Made by a program: the position numbers and the translations under genes | Notes under the pieces: generated by a model | What the model was told of the DNA's origin: nothing | Database searches by the model: none | The model's input: only the letters and a program-made list of their open reading frames with translations | NCBI RefSeq assembly: GCF_001422365.1 | Contig: NZ_LMMT01000012.1 | Coordinates: forward strand, 126,712 to 190,711 | DNA length: 64,000 bases | Origin: Pseudorhodoferax sp. Leaf265 | GTDB lineage: Bacteria; Pseudomonadota; Gammaproteobacteria; Burkholderiales; Burkholderiaceae_C | Reading direction: 5' to 3' | Shown here: positions 43,894-56,574 of the stretch, one piece after another | Position numbering within the stretch: position 1 is the stretch's first letter | Layout: each line of letters begins with the position of its first letter

Positions 43894-45630
43894 ATGAATC
43901 TGTCCAAGCGTGAGTTCCTGCAGGTCATGGGCGCGGCCTCGGTGGCCGGCATGGGCCTGGCCCGGTGGGGCGAGGCCGACGCTGCGGCCGCCTCGGAGGC
44001 GCTGTACGACCTGCCGCGCTTCGGCAACGTGTCGTTCCTGCACATGACCGACTGCCATGCGCAGCTGAGGCCCATCCATTTCCGCGAGCCCAGCGTGAAC
44101 CTGGGCATCGCCGGCATGCAGGGCCGGCTGCCGCACCTGGTGGGCGAGCATCTGCTCCAGCTCGCCAAGGTGCCGCCGGGCACGGCCCAGGCCCATGCGC
44201 TGACCTACCTCGACTTCGACCAAGGGGCGCGCCGCTACGGCAAGGTGGGCGGCTTCGCGCACCTGTCCACGCTGGTCCAGCGCATGCGCGCGAGCCGGCC
44301 CGGGGCCTTGCTGCTCGACGGTGGCGACACCTGGCAGGGCTCGGCCACGGCGCTGTGGACCCAGGGCCAGGACATGGTGGACGCCGCCAAGCTGCTCGGC
44401 GTGGACGTGATGACCGGCCACTGGGAGTTCACGCTGGGCATGGAGCGCGTCAAGGAGATCATCGACAAGGACTTCGCGGGCCAGGTCGACTTCGTCGCGC
44501 AGAACGTCAAGACCACCGACTTCGGCGACCCGGTGTTCAAGCCCTACGTGATCCGCCCCGTCAACGGCGTGCCCTGCGCGATCATCGGCCAGGCCTTTCC
44601 CTACACGCCGATCGCCAACCCGCGCTACCTGGTGGCCGACTGGGAGTTCGGCATCCAGGACGAGAACCTGCAGAAGATGGTGGACGAGGCGCGCGGCAAG
44701 GGCGCGCAGGTGGTGGTCGTGCTGAGCCACAACGGCATGGACGTGGACCTCAAGATGGCCAGCCGCGTGACCGGCGTGGACGCCATCCTGGGCGGCCACA
44801 CGCACGATGGCATGCCGGTCGCCTCGCTGGTGGAGAACCGCGGCGGCAAGACCATCGTCACCAACGCCGGCTCCAACGGCAAGTTCCTCTCGGTGCTGGA
44901 CTTCGACGTCAAGGGTGGCAAGGTGGCGGACTTCCGCTACCGCCTGCTGCCGGTGTTCGCCAACATGCTGCCGGCCGATGCCGCGATGGATGCGCTGATC
45001 ACCAAGATCCGCGCGCCCTACGAAGCGAAGCTCGGTGAAACGCTGGCCCACACCGAGGGCCTGCTCTACCGGCGTGGCAACTTCAACGGCTCGGGCGACC
45101 AGTTGCTGCTGGACGCGCTGATGGACGTGCAGGGCGCCGAGATCGCCTTCTCGCCGGGTTTCCGCTGGGGCACCAGCCTGCTGCCCGGCCAGGCCATCAC
45201 GCGCGAATGGCTTATGGACATGACGGCCACCACCTACTCGTACGCCACGGTGACCGAGATGTCGGGCGAGATGCTCAAGACCGTGCTCGAAGACGTCTGC
45301 GACAACCTGTTCAACCCCGACCCCTACTACCAGCAGGGTGGCGACATGGTGCGCGTGGGCGGCCTGCAGTACAGCTGCAACCCCACGGCCACGGCCGGCC
45401 GGCGCATCGAGGACATGCGCCTGGGCGGCAAGCCCATCGAGGCCAGCCGCACCTACAAGGTGGCCGGCTGGGCCCCGGTGTCCGAGGAGGCCGCCCGGGC
45501 CGGCAACCGTCCGGTGTGGGAGGTGGTCGAGCAGTGGCTCAAGGCGCAGGGCGGCAAGGTCACGCCGCGCAAGGTGAACGAACCGAAGCTCACGGGCGGC
45601 CTGCCCAACCCCGGCTACGCCGCCGCCTGA
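43894..45630 (+). CDS. soxB: SoxB, dimanganese thiosulfohydrolase
   Basis: Periplasmic hydrolase of 578 residues that releases sulfate from SoxY-bound S-sulfonate. The N-terminus (NLSKREFLQVMGAASVAG) is Tat-like, with KR in place of RR. Metal-site motifs of the 5'-nucleotidase superfamily: HMTDCHAQL, LLDGGDTWQGS, MTGHWEFTLG, LSHNGMD and GGHTHDGM. The C-terminal domain is complete (NPDPYYQQGGDMVRVGG). It lacks a clear Shine-Dalgarno and follows a terminator. It abuts the YeeE gene tail to tail. Confidence 0.95.
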   Translation: MNLSKREFLQVMGAASVAGMGLARWGEADAAAASEALYDLPRFGNVSFLHMTDCHAQLRPIHFREPSVNLGIAGMQGRLPHLVGEHLLQLAKVPPGTAQAHALTYLDFDQGARRYGKVGGFAHLSTLVQRMRASRPGALLLDGGDTWQGSATALWTQGQDMVDAAKLLGVDVMTGHWEFTLGMERVKEIIDKDFAGQVDFVAQNVKTTDFGDPVFKPYVIRPVNGVPCAIIGQAFPYTPIANPRYLVADWEFGIQDENLQKMVDEARGKGAQVVVVLSHNGMDVDLKMASRVTGVDAILGGHTHDGMPVASLVENRGGKTIVTNAGSNGKFLSVLDFDVKGGKVADFRYRLLPVFANMLPADAAMDALITKIRAPYEAKLGETLAHTEGLLYRRGNFNGSGDQLLLDALMDVQGAEIAFSPGFRWGTSLLPGQAITREWLMDMTATTYSYATVTEMSGEMLKTVLEDVCDNLFNPDPYYQQGGDMVRVGGLQYSCNPTATAGRRIEDMRLGGKPIEASRTYKVAGWAPVSEEAARAGNRPVWEVVEQWLKAQGGKVTPRKVNEPKLTGGLPNPGYAAA

Positions 45631-46782
45631 TCAGCGGCCGGCGGCCGGCTTCATCGGCGTGCCGATGCCGCGCGCGGTGCTGTGCCGGTCCTGCACGGTC
45701 AGGGCCAGGCAGGCGCCGGCCACGATGCCGGCCACGGCCAGCACCGAGCCGGCCGAGAGCAGCGCCAGCCCGGTGACGCCGTTGCCGACCGAGCAGCCCA
45801 GCGCCGTCACGCCGCCGAAGCCCATGAGCAGCGCGCCGGCGCTGTGCGAGGCCAGCTCGCCCGGCGTGGTGAAGGATTCGAGGCGGAACTCACCGCGCAG
45901 CCGCGCGCTGATGTGGCTGCCCACGAGCACGCCCAGCGCCACGGCCACGCCGAAGGTCAGCACGGTGGCGCGGTCGGTCCACAGCGTGAGCAGGTCCAGC
46001 GCTGCCGCCATGGGTGCGGAGAACGACAGGCCCTCGGGCCGGCGCGACTGCGTGCCCAGCCAGGCCGATTCCAGCGTCTCCGGGTGTTCCGCGAGGAAGC
46101 CCAGGTGGCCGGTGATGAACAACGCGGCGCCCAGCAGCAGGCCCACGCCGATGCCGCCGACCCAGTGCACGGCATCCAGGCTCTGGCGTGCGCGCCAGGC
46201 GTAGGCGAAGGCACCTGCCGCGATCAGCAGCGCCAGTGCCCAGCGCAGGCCCGCCGCGCCGACGCCGGACGCGCGCGACAGCAGGCCGCCCAGGTCCTGC
46301 GGCCCGGCCAGCGGCAGCGCGGCGGCATCCAGGTAGTCCACGCGCAGGCCGGCGAAGGCGCCACGCAGCGTCATGAGCGCGGCAATCGCCACCAGCACCA
46401 GCACGATCAAGGCCTTGAGGCTGCCCGAGCCGGCCTTCACGAGGCAGCGCTGCGGGCAACCGCCCGACAGGATCATCCCGTAGCCGAACAGCAGCCCGCC
46501 GACGGCGCAGGAGAGCCAGGCCAGCCGGTCCGACCAGGCGATGGTGCGCGTGGCGTCGAGCATGCCGCCGCTGACCAGGCCCTGCACGCACAGCGCACCC
46601 ACGCCGATGGCCAGCAGCCAGGAGGCCAGCCGCGCGGGCCCGCGGAAGATCACCCAGTCGGCGATGGCGCCGCGGATGCAGAAGCGGCTGGCCTGGCCGA
46701 CGATGCCCAGCGCCAGTCCGACGAGCAGGCCGCCGACGACGACGGTCCGGGCAATGGTGGCGGGATCGGTGGAGGCGAACAT
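45631..46782 (-). CDS. YeeE/YedE-family (TsuA-like) sulfur transporter
   Basis: Inner-membrane protein, 383 residues, about nine or more membrane segments (PF04143-like duplication). The Cys motifs expected for thiosulfate-relay transporters are present: RFCIRGA (about 34), ILSGGCPQRCL and ALGCSVGNG. TsuA proteins pass thiosulfate along such Cys residues. Next to soxB it may import thiosulfate or export sulfur species, though Sox chemistry itself is periplasmic. No ribosome site is clear at ATG 46782. Confidence 0.86.
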   Translation of the reverse strand: MFASTDPATIARTVVVGGLLVGLALGIVGQASRFCIRGAIADWVIFRGPARLASWLLAIGVGALCVQGLVSGGMLDATRTIAWSDRLAWLSCAVGGLLFGYGMILSGGCPQRCLVKAGSGSLKALIVLVLVAIAALMTLRGAFAGLRVDYLDAAALPLAGPQDLGGLLSRASGVGAAGLRWALALLIAAGAFAYAWRARQSLDAVHWVGGIGVGLLLGAALFITGHLGFLAEHPETLESAWLGTQSRRPEGLSFSAPMAAALDLLTLWTDRATVLTFGVAVALGVLVGSHISARLRGEFRLESFTTPGELASHSAGALLMGFGGVTALGCSVGNGVTGLALLSAGSVLAVAGIVAGACLALTVQDRHSTARGIGTPMKPAAGR

Positions 46783-46856
46783 GGCGGCGGGCGGGCTCGA
46801 AAAGGGGCTGCGGGGGCAGCCGGTGAGTTTAGCGGGCGGGTGAGCCCGGCCCGGCT

Positions 46857-47432
46857 TCAGGCTTTGGACAGCGCCTTCAGCGCGAGCTTGATGCCCTCGC
46901 TCACGCCCACGTCCTGGGGCAGGGCCTTCAGCGCGGCGGCGGCTTCCTTGTCGCTGTAGCCCAGCGCCAGCAGCGCCTGCAGGATGTCGGCCTGGTGGTC
47001 GGTGGTGGCGCCCTGGTGCGGACCGATGTCGGCGCCCAGCTTGCCCTTGAGTTCCAGCAGCAACCGCTCGGCGATCTTCTTGCCGATGCCGGGCACCTTG
47101 ATGAGCCGCCCGCTCTCCTGCAACGTGACGGCCTGCGCCAGGTCGGTCACGCCCAGGCCCGACAGCACGCCCAGCGCCGTGCGCGGCCCCACGCCGCTGA
47201 TCTTGATGAGCTGGCGGAAGGTGTTGCGCTCGGCCGCAGTGCCGAAGCCGTAGAGCAGTTGCGCATCCTCGCGCACGATGAAGTGCGTCAGCAGCGTCAC
47301 GCGCTCGCCCAGCGCGGGCAGGTTGTAGAAGGTGCTCATGGGCACGTCGACCTCGTAGCCCACGCCCTGGCAGTCCACCAGCACCTGGGGCGGGTTCTTC
47401 TCGGCCAGCAGGCCTTGCAGTCGTCCGATCAT
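46857..47432 (-). CDS. ruvA: Holliday junction-binding protein RuvA
   Basis: Junction-recognition subunit of RuvAB, 191 residues. It has the OB-like N-domain ([20 protein letters not shown]), helix-hairpin-helix motifs ([33 protein letters not shown]) and the flexible C-terminal RuvB-binding domain ([22 protein letters not shown]). On the minus strand like ruvB but separated from it by about 12 kb. It is divergent from the chemotaxis receptor. Confidence 0.97.
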   Translation of the reverse strand: MIGRLQGLLAEKNPPQVLVDCQGVGYEVDVPMSTFYNLPALGERVTLLTHFIVREDAQLLYGFGTAAERNTFRQLIKISGVGPRTALGVLSGLGVTDLAQAVTLQESGRLIKVPGIGKKIAERLLLELKGKLGADIGPHQGATTDHQADILQALLALGYSDKEAAAALKALPQDVGVSEGIKLALKALSKA

Positions 47433-47581
47433 GGGCGGCGATGGTAATGCGCCAGCCCAGGCGCGACGCCTGGCTGGCGAACGCCGCCGTTCGTCGGTTG
47501 CGTCGGACCCGGCGAAACCTGCCTGCAGTGCCCATGGTAGGTTTCACGGCTTCGGGCAATCCCGCCCGCCGAGGGGACGCG

Positions 47582-49114
47582 ATGAAGGTGTCGAATCTGC
47601 GTGTGGGGCTGCGCATGGGCCTGGGCTTCGGGGTGCTGCTGCTGGTCATGCTGGCCATGGGGCTGTACGCCGTGAACCGGGTCAACAAGATCCAGGAAGG
47701 CGTGACCGACCTGGCCACCAACTGGCTGGCCAGCACCCAGCAGCTGGCCGGCATCAACGAGGCCTTGAACCAGATGCGCCGCGCCGAACTGCAGGCCCTG
47801 CTGGGCGGTGCGCTGCAGGAGGAACAGGCCCGGCTCGACAAGCAGTGGACCGTGTTGCCGGGCTTGATGACGGCCTACGAGGCCAGCATCTCCAGCCCCG
47901 AGGAGCGCCAGCGCTTCGACGCGTTCAAGGCCATCGTCGAAGCCTACCGCGCCTCGCAGCCCCGGCTGATGGGCCTGATCCGCCAGGGCCAGCAGGAGGC
48001 CGCGCTGGCCTTCCTGCGCGGCGATTCGCGCAAGGTGTTCCGCTCCACCACCGATGCCATCGCCGGCCTGATCGCCACCAACGACGCGGGCGCCGCCCAG
48101 GCCCACCAGGAGGCCGAAGCCAACCACCGCGCCGTGGTCTGGGGCATCTGGACCACGGTGGCCCTGGCCATCGCGCTCGGCGCGCTGGTGGCCTGGCGCA
48201 TCACGCGCTCGCTGACGGTGCCGCTGGGCCAGGCCACGGCCAGTGCCGAGCGCATCGCCGGCGGCGACCTCACGCAGGCGCTGCGTTCGGAGGCACGCGA
48301 CGAGCTCGGGGACCTGCTGCGTTCGCTGGCCCGCATGCAGGCCACGTTGCAGGAGTCGATCGCCACCGTGCGCCAGAGCGCCGACAGCATCGCGGTGGCG
48401 AGCCGGCAGGTGTCCTCCGGCAGCCTGGACCTGTCCTCGCGCACCGAGCACACCGCCTCCAGCCTGGAGCAGACCTCGGCCGCCATGCAGCAGGCCACCG
48501 ACAACGTGCGCCAGAGCGCCGCCTCGGCGCAGGAGGCGCGCCAGCTGGCCTCGGCCGCCGCCGACGTGGCGCAGCAGGGCGGGCAGGCGGTGGCGCGCAT
48601 CGTCGGCACCATGGGCGAGATCGAGGGCGCCTCGCGCAAGATCGCCGACATCACGGGCGTGATCGACGGCATCGCGTTCCAGACCAACATCCTGGCGCTG
48701 AACGCCGCGGTGGAGGCCGCGCGCGCCGGCGAGCAGGGCCGCGGCTTCGCGGTGGTGGCCAGCGAGGTGCGCACGCTGGCCCAGCGCAGCGCCGAGGCTG
48801 CCAAGGAGATCAAGACGCTGATCGGCAACTCCGCGGCGCAGGTGGCCTCGGGCTCGCGCGAGGTGGCGGATGCGGGCAGCACCATCCGCCAGGTGGTCGA
48901 TTCGGTCGCGCGCGTGAACCAGATGATCGGCGAGATCGCCTCCGCCGTGCAGCAGCAGACCGACACGCTGGGCGAGGTCAACGTCGCCATCGGCGCGCTG
49001 GACGGCACGACGCAGCAGAACGCGGCGCTGGTGGAGGAGTCGGCCGCGGCCGCGCAGTCGCTGCACGAGCAGGCCACGCGGCTGACGCAGGTCGTGGGCC
49101 GGTTCCGCGTGTAG
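47582..49114 (+). CDS. Methyl-accepting chemotaxis protein
   Basis: Transmembrane chemoreceptor, 510 residues. TM1 about 10-32, a periplasmic four-helix ligand domain (about 33-185), TM2 about 188-208, HAMP (about 209-262), then the coiled-coil signalling domain with the conserved hairpin tip ([21 protein letters not shown]). It signals to CheA/CheW. Start ATG 47582 ([13 protein letters not shown]) with GAGGGG; an upstream 47-codon extension of the frame is not credible. No CheW-binding pentapeptide tail for CheR is obvious. Ligand unknown. Confidence 0.92.
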   Translation: MKVSNLRVGLRMGLGFGVLLLVMLAMGLYAVNRVNKIQEGVTDLATNWLASTQQLAGINEALNQMRRAELQALLGGALQEEQARLDKQWTVLPGLMTAYEASISSPEERQRFDAFKAIVEAYRASQPRLMGLIRQGQQEAALAFLRGDSRKVFRSTTDAIAGLIATNDAGAAQAHQEAEANHRAVVWGIWTTVALAIALGALVAWRITRSLTVPLGQATASAERIAGGDLTQALRSEARDELGDLLRSLARMQATLQESIATVRQSADSIAVASRQVSSGSLDLSSRTEHTASSLEQTSAAMQQATDNVRQSAASAQEARQLASAAADVAQQGGQAVARIVGTMGEIEGASRKIADITGVIDGIAFQTNILALNAAVEAARAGEQGRGFAVVASEVRTLAQRSAEAAKEIKTLIGNSAAQVASGSREVADAGSTIRQVVDSVARVNQMIGEIASAVQQQTDTLGEVNVAIGALDGTTQQNAALVEESAAAAQSLHEQATRLTQVVGRFRV

Positions 49115-49155
49115 CCTGGTGGCGGGCGGCGATGGCCGGGCGACAATGGCGCCCC

Positions 49156-50154
49156 ATGATCGTCCGCCACAACTTCACGCCCCCCAACAACACCCGGCTG
49201 GACCACGTCTGCGGCCCCATGGACGCGCACCTGCGCCAGATCGAGACGGCCCTGCAGGTCAAGATCGCGCACCGCCACGAGCAGTTCAAGATCGACGGCC
49301 CCAAGGCCAAGGCGCAGCGCGCGCTGGAGGTGCTGCAGGCCATGTACGAGATTGCCGCCCGCCCGATCGCCACCGACACCGTGCAGCTCATGCTGGCTGG
49401 CGACGGCGATGTCTCCGGCGGCCCGGAAGGCCCCTCGCTGCTGACGCGCCGCGGCGACCTCAAGGCGCGCACGCTCAACCAGGCCACCTACCTGGACAAC
49501 ATCGCCAGCCACGACATCACCTTCGGCATCGGCCCGGCCGGTACCGGCAAGACCTACCTGGCCGTGGCCTGCGCCGTCGATGCGCTGGAGCGCTCGGCCG
49601 TGCAGCGCATCGTGCTGACGCGCCCGGCCGTGGAGGCCGGCGAGCGCCTGGGCTTCCTGCCCGGCGACCTGGCGCAGAAAATCGACCCCTACCTGCGCCC
49701 GCTCTACGACGCGCTGTACGACCTCATGGGCGCCGAGCGCGTGGCCAAGTGCTTCGAGCGCAACGCGCTGGAGATCGCGCCGCTGGCCTTCATGCGCGGG
49801 CGCACGCTGAACAACGCCTTCGTGATCCTGGACGAGGCGCAGAACACCACGCCGGAGCAGATGAAGATGTTCCTCACGCGGATCGGCTTCGGCGCCAAGG
49901 CCGTGGTCACCGGCGACGTGAGCCAGATCGACCTGCCCAAGCAGCAGCTGTCGGGCCTGATCGATGCCGAGCGCGTGCTCAAGCGCGTCAAGGGCATCGC
50001 CATCACGCGGCTGACCAGCGCCGACGTGGTGCGCCATCCGCTGGTGGCGCGCATCGTCGATGCCTACGACGCACGCGGCGGCGGTGGCGATGCCGATGCG
50101 CCCGGCCGCGATGCGGCAGAGCAGGTCGTGCGCACACGCCGGGGTGCGCGATGA
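49156..50154 (+). CDS. PhoH-like (PhoL) ATPase
   Basis: P-loop ATPase, 332 residues. An N-terminal KH-like region (about 1-110) precedes the PhoH domain with Walker [13 protein letters not shown], then [21 protein letters not shown], Walker B-like [12 protein letters not shown] and [11 protein letters not shown]. PhoH/PhoL proteins usually precede ybeY, as here, and are implicated in RNA metabolism. Translation starts at ATG 49156. Confidence 0.93.
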   Translation: MIVRHNFTPPNNTRLDHVCGPMDAHLRQIETALQVKIAHRHEQFKIDGPKAKAQRALEVLQAMYEIAARPIATDTVQLMLAGDGDVSGGPEGPSLLTRRGDLKARTLNQATYLDNIASHDITFGIGPAGTGKTYLAVACAVDALERSAVQRIVLTRPAVEAGERLGFLPGDLAQKIDPYLRPLYDALYDLMGAERVAKCFERNALEIAPLAFMRGRTLNNAFVILDEAQNTTPEQMKMFLTRIGFGAKAVVTGDVSQIDLPKQQLSGLIDAERVLKRVKGIAITRLTSADVVRHPLVARIVDAYDARGGGGDADAPGRDAAEQVVRTRRGAR

Positions 50155-50160
50155 GCGCCG

Positions 50161-50220
50161 CGCCGGGCCGCCCCCAGCAAGCTCGCTCCCGCTTGGCGGG
50201 ACAGGCCGCAGGCCGAAGGG
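50161..50220. repeat. GC-rich interspersed repeat with hairpin between phoH and ybeY
   Basis: The 73-nt gap contains TCCCGC-TTG-GCGGGA (50187-50201) in a GCCCCCAGCAAGCTCGC ... CAGGCCGCAGGCCGAAGGG context. It looks like a mobile intergenic repeat of this bacterial group and would fold in the phoH-ybeY message. Confidence 0.45.
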
Positions 50221-50227
50221 TGCACCA

Positions 50228-50689
50228 ATGAGCGGTCAGCTGAACGACCTGCAGCTGTCGCTGCAGTTCGCCGCCTTCGACGGCGTGGCCGAACACCGTG
50301 CCGCGCTGCCGCGCCACAAGGTGGCGCGCTGGATCCGCCATGCCCTGGACGCGGACGCCGAGATCACCGTGCGCATCGTCGGCGCCGAGGAAGGCCAGGC
50401 GCTGAACCGCGACTACCGCCAGCGCGACTACGCCACCAACGTGCTGACCTTCGACTACACGCAGGAACCCGTGGTCACGGCCGACCTCGTGCTGTGCGCG
50501 CCCGTCGTCGCGCAGGAGGCGCGCGAGAACGGCAAGACCCTGCAGGCCCACTACGCCCACCTGCTCGTGCACGGCACGCTGCACGCCCAGGGCTGGGACC
50601 ACGAGACCGGCGAGGAAGATGCCGAGGCCATGGAAGCGCGCGAGCGCGAGACCATGGCGCGGCTGGGCTTCGACGATCCCTACGCATGA
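50228..50689 (+). CDS. ybeY: Endoribonuclease YbeY (rRNA maturation factor)
   Basis: Zinc-dependent RNase needed for 16S rRNA 3'-end maturation and ribosome quality control, 153 residues. The metal motif [12 protein letters not shown] (H-x3-H-x5-H) and the upstream [12 protein letters not shown] are diagnostic. ATG 50228 begins just after the interspersed repeat; upstream in-frame codons belong to that repeat. It follows phoH as is usual. Confidence 0.95.
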   Translation: MSGQLNDLQLSLQFAAFDGVAEHRAALPRHKVARWIRHALDADAEITVRIVGAEEGQALNRDYRQRDYATNVLTFDYTQEPVVTADLVLCAPVVAQEARENGKTLQAHYAHLLVHGTLHAQGWDHETGEEDAEAMEARERETMARLGFDDPYA

Positions 50690-50734
50690 CATGAAAGCAC
50701 CGGTGCACCGCGCCATGGGGCGCTGAGGGGCGCC

Positions 50735-51316
50735 GTGTCCAGCCTCGCCCCCCTGCTGGCCGAGATCCGCGCCTGCACGCTGTGCGCGCAGCACCTGCCG
50801 CTGGGGCCGCGGCCCGTGCTGCAGGCGCACCCCGGCGCGCGCATCCTGATCGCCGCCCACGCGCCCGGCCGCAAGGTCCACGCATCGGGCAAGCCCTTCG
50901 ACGACGCGAGCGGCGAACGCCTGCGCCGCTGGACCGGCCTGGCGCCCGACGTCTTCTACGACGCCGAGCGCGTGGCGCTGCTGCCCATGGGCTTTTGCTA
51001 TCCGGGCACCGGCCCCTCGGGTGACCTGCCGCCGCGCCCCGAATGCGCCAAGGCCTGGCGCGCACCGCTGCTCGCGCAGCTGCGGCAGGTGCAGCTGACG
51101 CTGGTGATCGGCATCCATGCCCAGGCCTACCACCTGCCCCGGCCGGCGCCGCCGCTGACCGAAGCCGTGCGCGACTGGCTGGCCCGCTGGCCGCACACCA
51201 TGCTGCTGCCCCATCCCAGCCCGCGCAACAACATCTGGTTGGCGCGCAACCGCTGGTTCGAGGCCGAGCTCGTGCCCCTGCTGCGCGCGCGCGTGGCCGA
51301 GGTGCTGCGGGCATGA
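50735..51316 (+). CDS. Uracil-DNA-glycosylase-superfamily protein with Cys4 motif
   Basis: Protein of 193 residues from GTG 50735. It has UDG-superfamily landmarks: AHAPGRKVHASGKPFDDASG (motif A region) and LPHPSPRNNIW (motif B). Four Cys (14, 17, 88, 104) form CxxC and C-x15-C, the layout of the [4Fe-4S] site in family 4/5 UDGs. It may remove damaged bases or act on nucleotides. The catalytic polar residue of motif A is not obvious. Its stop overlaps the AraC gene (ATGA). Confidence 0.8.
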   Translation: MSSLAPLLAEIRACTLCAQHLPLGPRPVLQAHPGARILIAAHAPGRKVHASGKPFDDASGERLRRWTGLAPDVFYDAERVALLPMGFCYPGTGPSGDLPPRPECAKAWRAPLLAQLRQVQLTLVIGIHAQAYHLPRPAPPLTEAVRDWLARWPHTMLLPHPSPRNNIWLARNRWFEAELVPLLRARVAEVLRA

Positions 51317-51792
51317 CGGAGCAGGACCCCGCGCTGCTGCGCCGTCTGCTGCGCGCCAAGGACCGCATGGACGCGGCTTCGCACGAGGACTGGCCCGTCG
51401 CGCGGCTGGCGCGTGTGAGCGCCGTCTCCGCGGCCCATTTCGCACGCTCCTTCAAGCAAGCCTTCGGCCTGCCGCCGCACCGCTACCTGCTCACGCGCCG
51501 CATCGAGCGCGCCACGGCGCTGCTGCGCGAGACCGAACTGCCCATCACCGAGATCGCCTTGCAGACCGGCTGGGCCAGCCTCGGCACCTTCGGCCGCACC
51601 TTCCGCGACATCACGGGCGGCAGCCCGGGCGAGCTGCGGCTGCGCGCGCGGGCCGCGGCGCAGGCGCCCGGCCGCGTGCCGGCCTGCGTGCTCGGCGCCG
51701 CCGAGCGGCCGGACCTCAGGATGGCAGTTTCGGAGAAGCGCCGCCGTAGCGCCGACGGTACAAAGGCGCCTCATTCCAAGGAGGCCCCATGA
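51313..51792 (+). CDS. Small AraC-family regulator (DNA-binding domain only)
   Basis: Protein of 159 residues made almost entirely of a double-HTH AraC domain (about 20-110): VARLARVSAVSAAHFARSFKQAFGLPPHRYL, then ITEIALQTGWASLGTFGRTFRDITG. There is no N-terminal sensor; the tail (110-159) is basic and disordered-looking. Such short AraC proteins resemble SoxS/MarA. It is coupled by ATGA overlaps to the UDG-like gene before and the VOC gene after, suggesting that the trio is one stress unit. Confidence 0.85.
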   Translation: MTEQDPALLRRLLRAKDRMDAASHEDWPVARLARVSAVSAAHFARSFKQAFGLPPHRYLLTRRIERATALLRETELPITEIALQTGWASLGTFGRTFRDITGGSPGELRLRARAAAQAPGRVPACVLGAAERPDLRMAVSEKRRRSADGTKAPHSKEAP

Positions 51793-52196
51793 GGCAAGGT
51801 ATCGAAGTGGCAGGTTTGTACGTGCGCGACCAGGAAGAGGCGCGCGCCTTCTATGTCGACAAGCTCGGTTTTCGCGTGCACACCGACGTGCGCAACGGCG
51901 ACTACCGCTGGCTCACGGTGCAGCACCCGGAGCAGCCCACGTTCCAGCTCGGCCTGCTCCTGCCCGGGCCGCCCACGCACGACGCCGCCACTGCGCAGGC
52001 CTTGCAGGCGGCCGTGGCCAAGGGCGCGATGCCGCCGCTGGTGCTGGCCGTGGAAGACTGCCGTGCCGCCCATGCCCGCCTGCGTGCGCTGGGCGTGGAG
52101 TTCACGCAGGAGCCGGTCGAGCGCTACGGCACGGTGGATGCCGGTTTCCGCGACCCCTCTGGCAATGGCTGGAAGATGGTCCAGGCGCGCGGCTGA
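51789..52196 (+). CDS. VOC (glyoxalase/bleomycin-resistance) superfamily protein
   Basis: Single-module VOC protein, 135 residues, with two beta-alpha-beta-beta-beta units: GLYVRDQEEARAFYVDKLGFRVHTD and PLVLAVEDCRAAHARLRALGVEF, ending FRDPSGNGWKMVQ. VOC proteins bind a metal and act on or sequester small molecules, and usually dimerise. Substrate unknown. The start overlaps the AraC stop (ATGA). It converges with the hybrid kinase. Confidence 0.87.
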   Translation: MRQGIEVAGLYVRDQEEARAFYVDKLGFRVHTDVRNGDYRWLTVQHPEQPTFQLGLLLPGPPTHDAATAQALQAAVAKGAMPPLVLAVEDCRAAHARLRALGVEFTQEPVERYGTVDAGFRDPSGNGWKMVQARG

Positions 52197-52246
52197 CGCC
52201 GCGGGCCATGGTCGAACGCACGGGCCCGCCCGCTGGCGGTCTGGTT

Positions 52247-55969
<3,723 letters not shown>

Positions 55970-56092
55970 GGCTCGCTCTTGCGGCTCCCTTTGCTCGAAA
56001 GTTGCACCAATGTGTTCGGGCAAATGTAGGGATCGCCGCGCCAATGCACAACGCGGGTTTGCGCAGGCCGTTGTAGGCGATCCGGACGGCTT

Positions 56093-56108
56093 TCCACAAA
56101 AGTGTGGA
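56093..56108. other. Hairpin TCCACA-AAAG-TGTGGA
   Basis: A perfect 6-bp inverted repeat lies 8 nt beyond the stop of the small gene at 56117-56422. In the same gap, GGATCGCC (56030-56037) and GGCGATCC (56076-56083) form a second, wider inverted repeat. No T-run is present. Function unknown. Confidence 0.35.
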
Positions 56109-56116
56109 CGCGGGCG

Positions 56117-56422
56117 CTACCCCAGCCGCACTTCGAACCGCGCCTGGGCCGCCGCCTGCGGCAGGTCCTGCACGGCCAGCTGGCGCGCCGCATGGTTGGC
56201 CAGCCGCCATTGCACGAGCAGGGTCTGGGCCTCGGCGCCGGGTTCGTCCGCGAGCGCGGCCACGCGCGCGATCGCGCGCAGCGCGTGTGCCACGTCGTCT
56301 GGCGTGCCCAGGCGGCGCTCCAGTTCGCGGCAGTAGCGCAGTTCGGCGTGCATGCGGATGGCCTCGGGCAAGGCCGGTTCGACCAGGGCGACCAAGTAGG
56401 TGGTGTCGAGCAGGGTGTCCAT
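56117..56422 (-). CDS. Small hypothetical protein
   Basis: Protein of 101 residues, not recognised. Acidic, predicted all-helical (LVALVEPALPEAIRMHAELRYCRELERRL, then DVAHALRAIARVAALADEP), with no signal peptide or membrane segment and one Cys. ATG 56422 has an excellent AAGGAG site, and the upstream minus-strand sequence is AT-rich (GGATATATTTTCAG), so it is probably expressed. It has its own transcription unit between the kinase and the binding-protein operon. Confidence 0.65.
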   Translation of the reverse strand: MDTLLDTTYLVALVEPALPEAIRMHAELRYCRELERRLGTPDDVAHALRAIARVAALADEPGAEAQTLLVQWRLANHAARQLAVQDLPQAAAQARFEVRLG

Positions 56423-56574
56423 CGAAAGCTCCTTGAATGGCTGTTCAAGCATACAGCTTTTCGATGAAATACTGAAAATATATCCAGTTCCAATGGAGCA
56501 GCCTGGTGACAAATCCGTGGCCGGCCTGCGGGCGTGAGCGTCCAGAAACGTCCCGGTCGGCAGGCCTCGCCCGT

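Noticed and set aside
34749-46856. Sox region as a prophage or integrative element
   Set aside because: No integrase, transposase, tRNA or clear attachment repeats were seen. Only its position between ruvB and ruvA suggests insertion.
56093-56101. DnaA-box-like sequence (TTTCCACA) suggesting a replication origin
   Set aside because: It matches the consensus imperfectly, is single, is better explained as a hairpin arm, and no dnaA, dnaN or AT-rich unwinding region is present.
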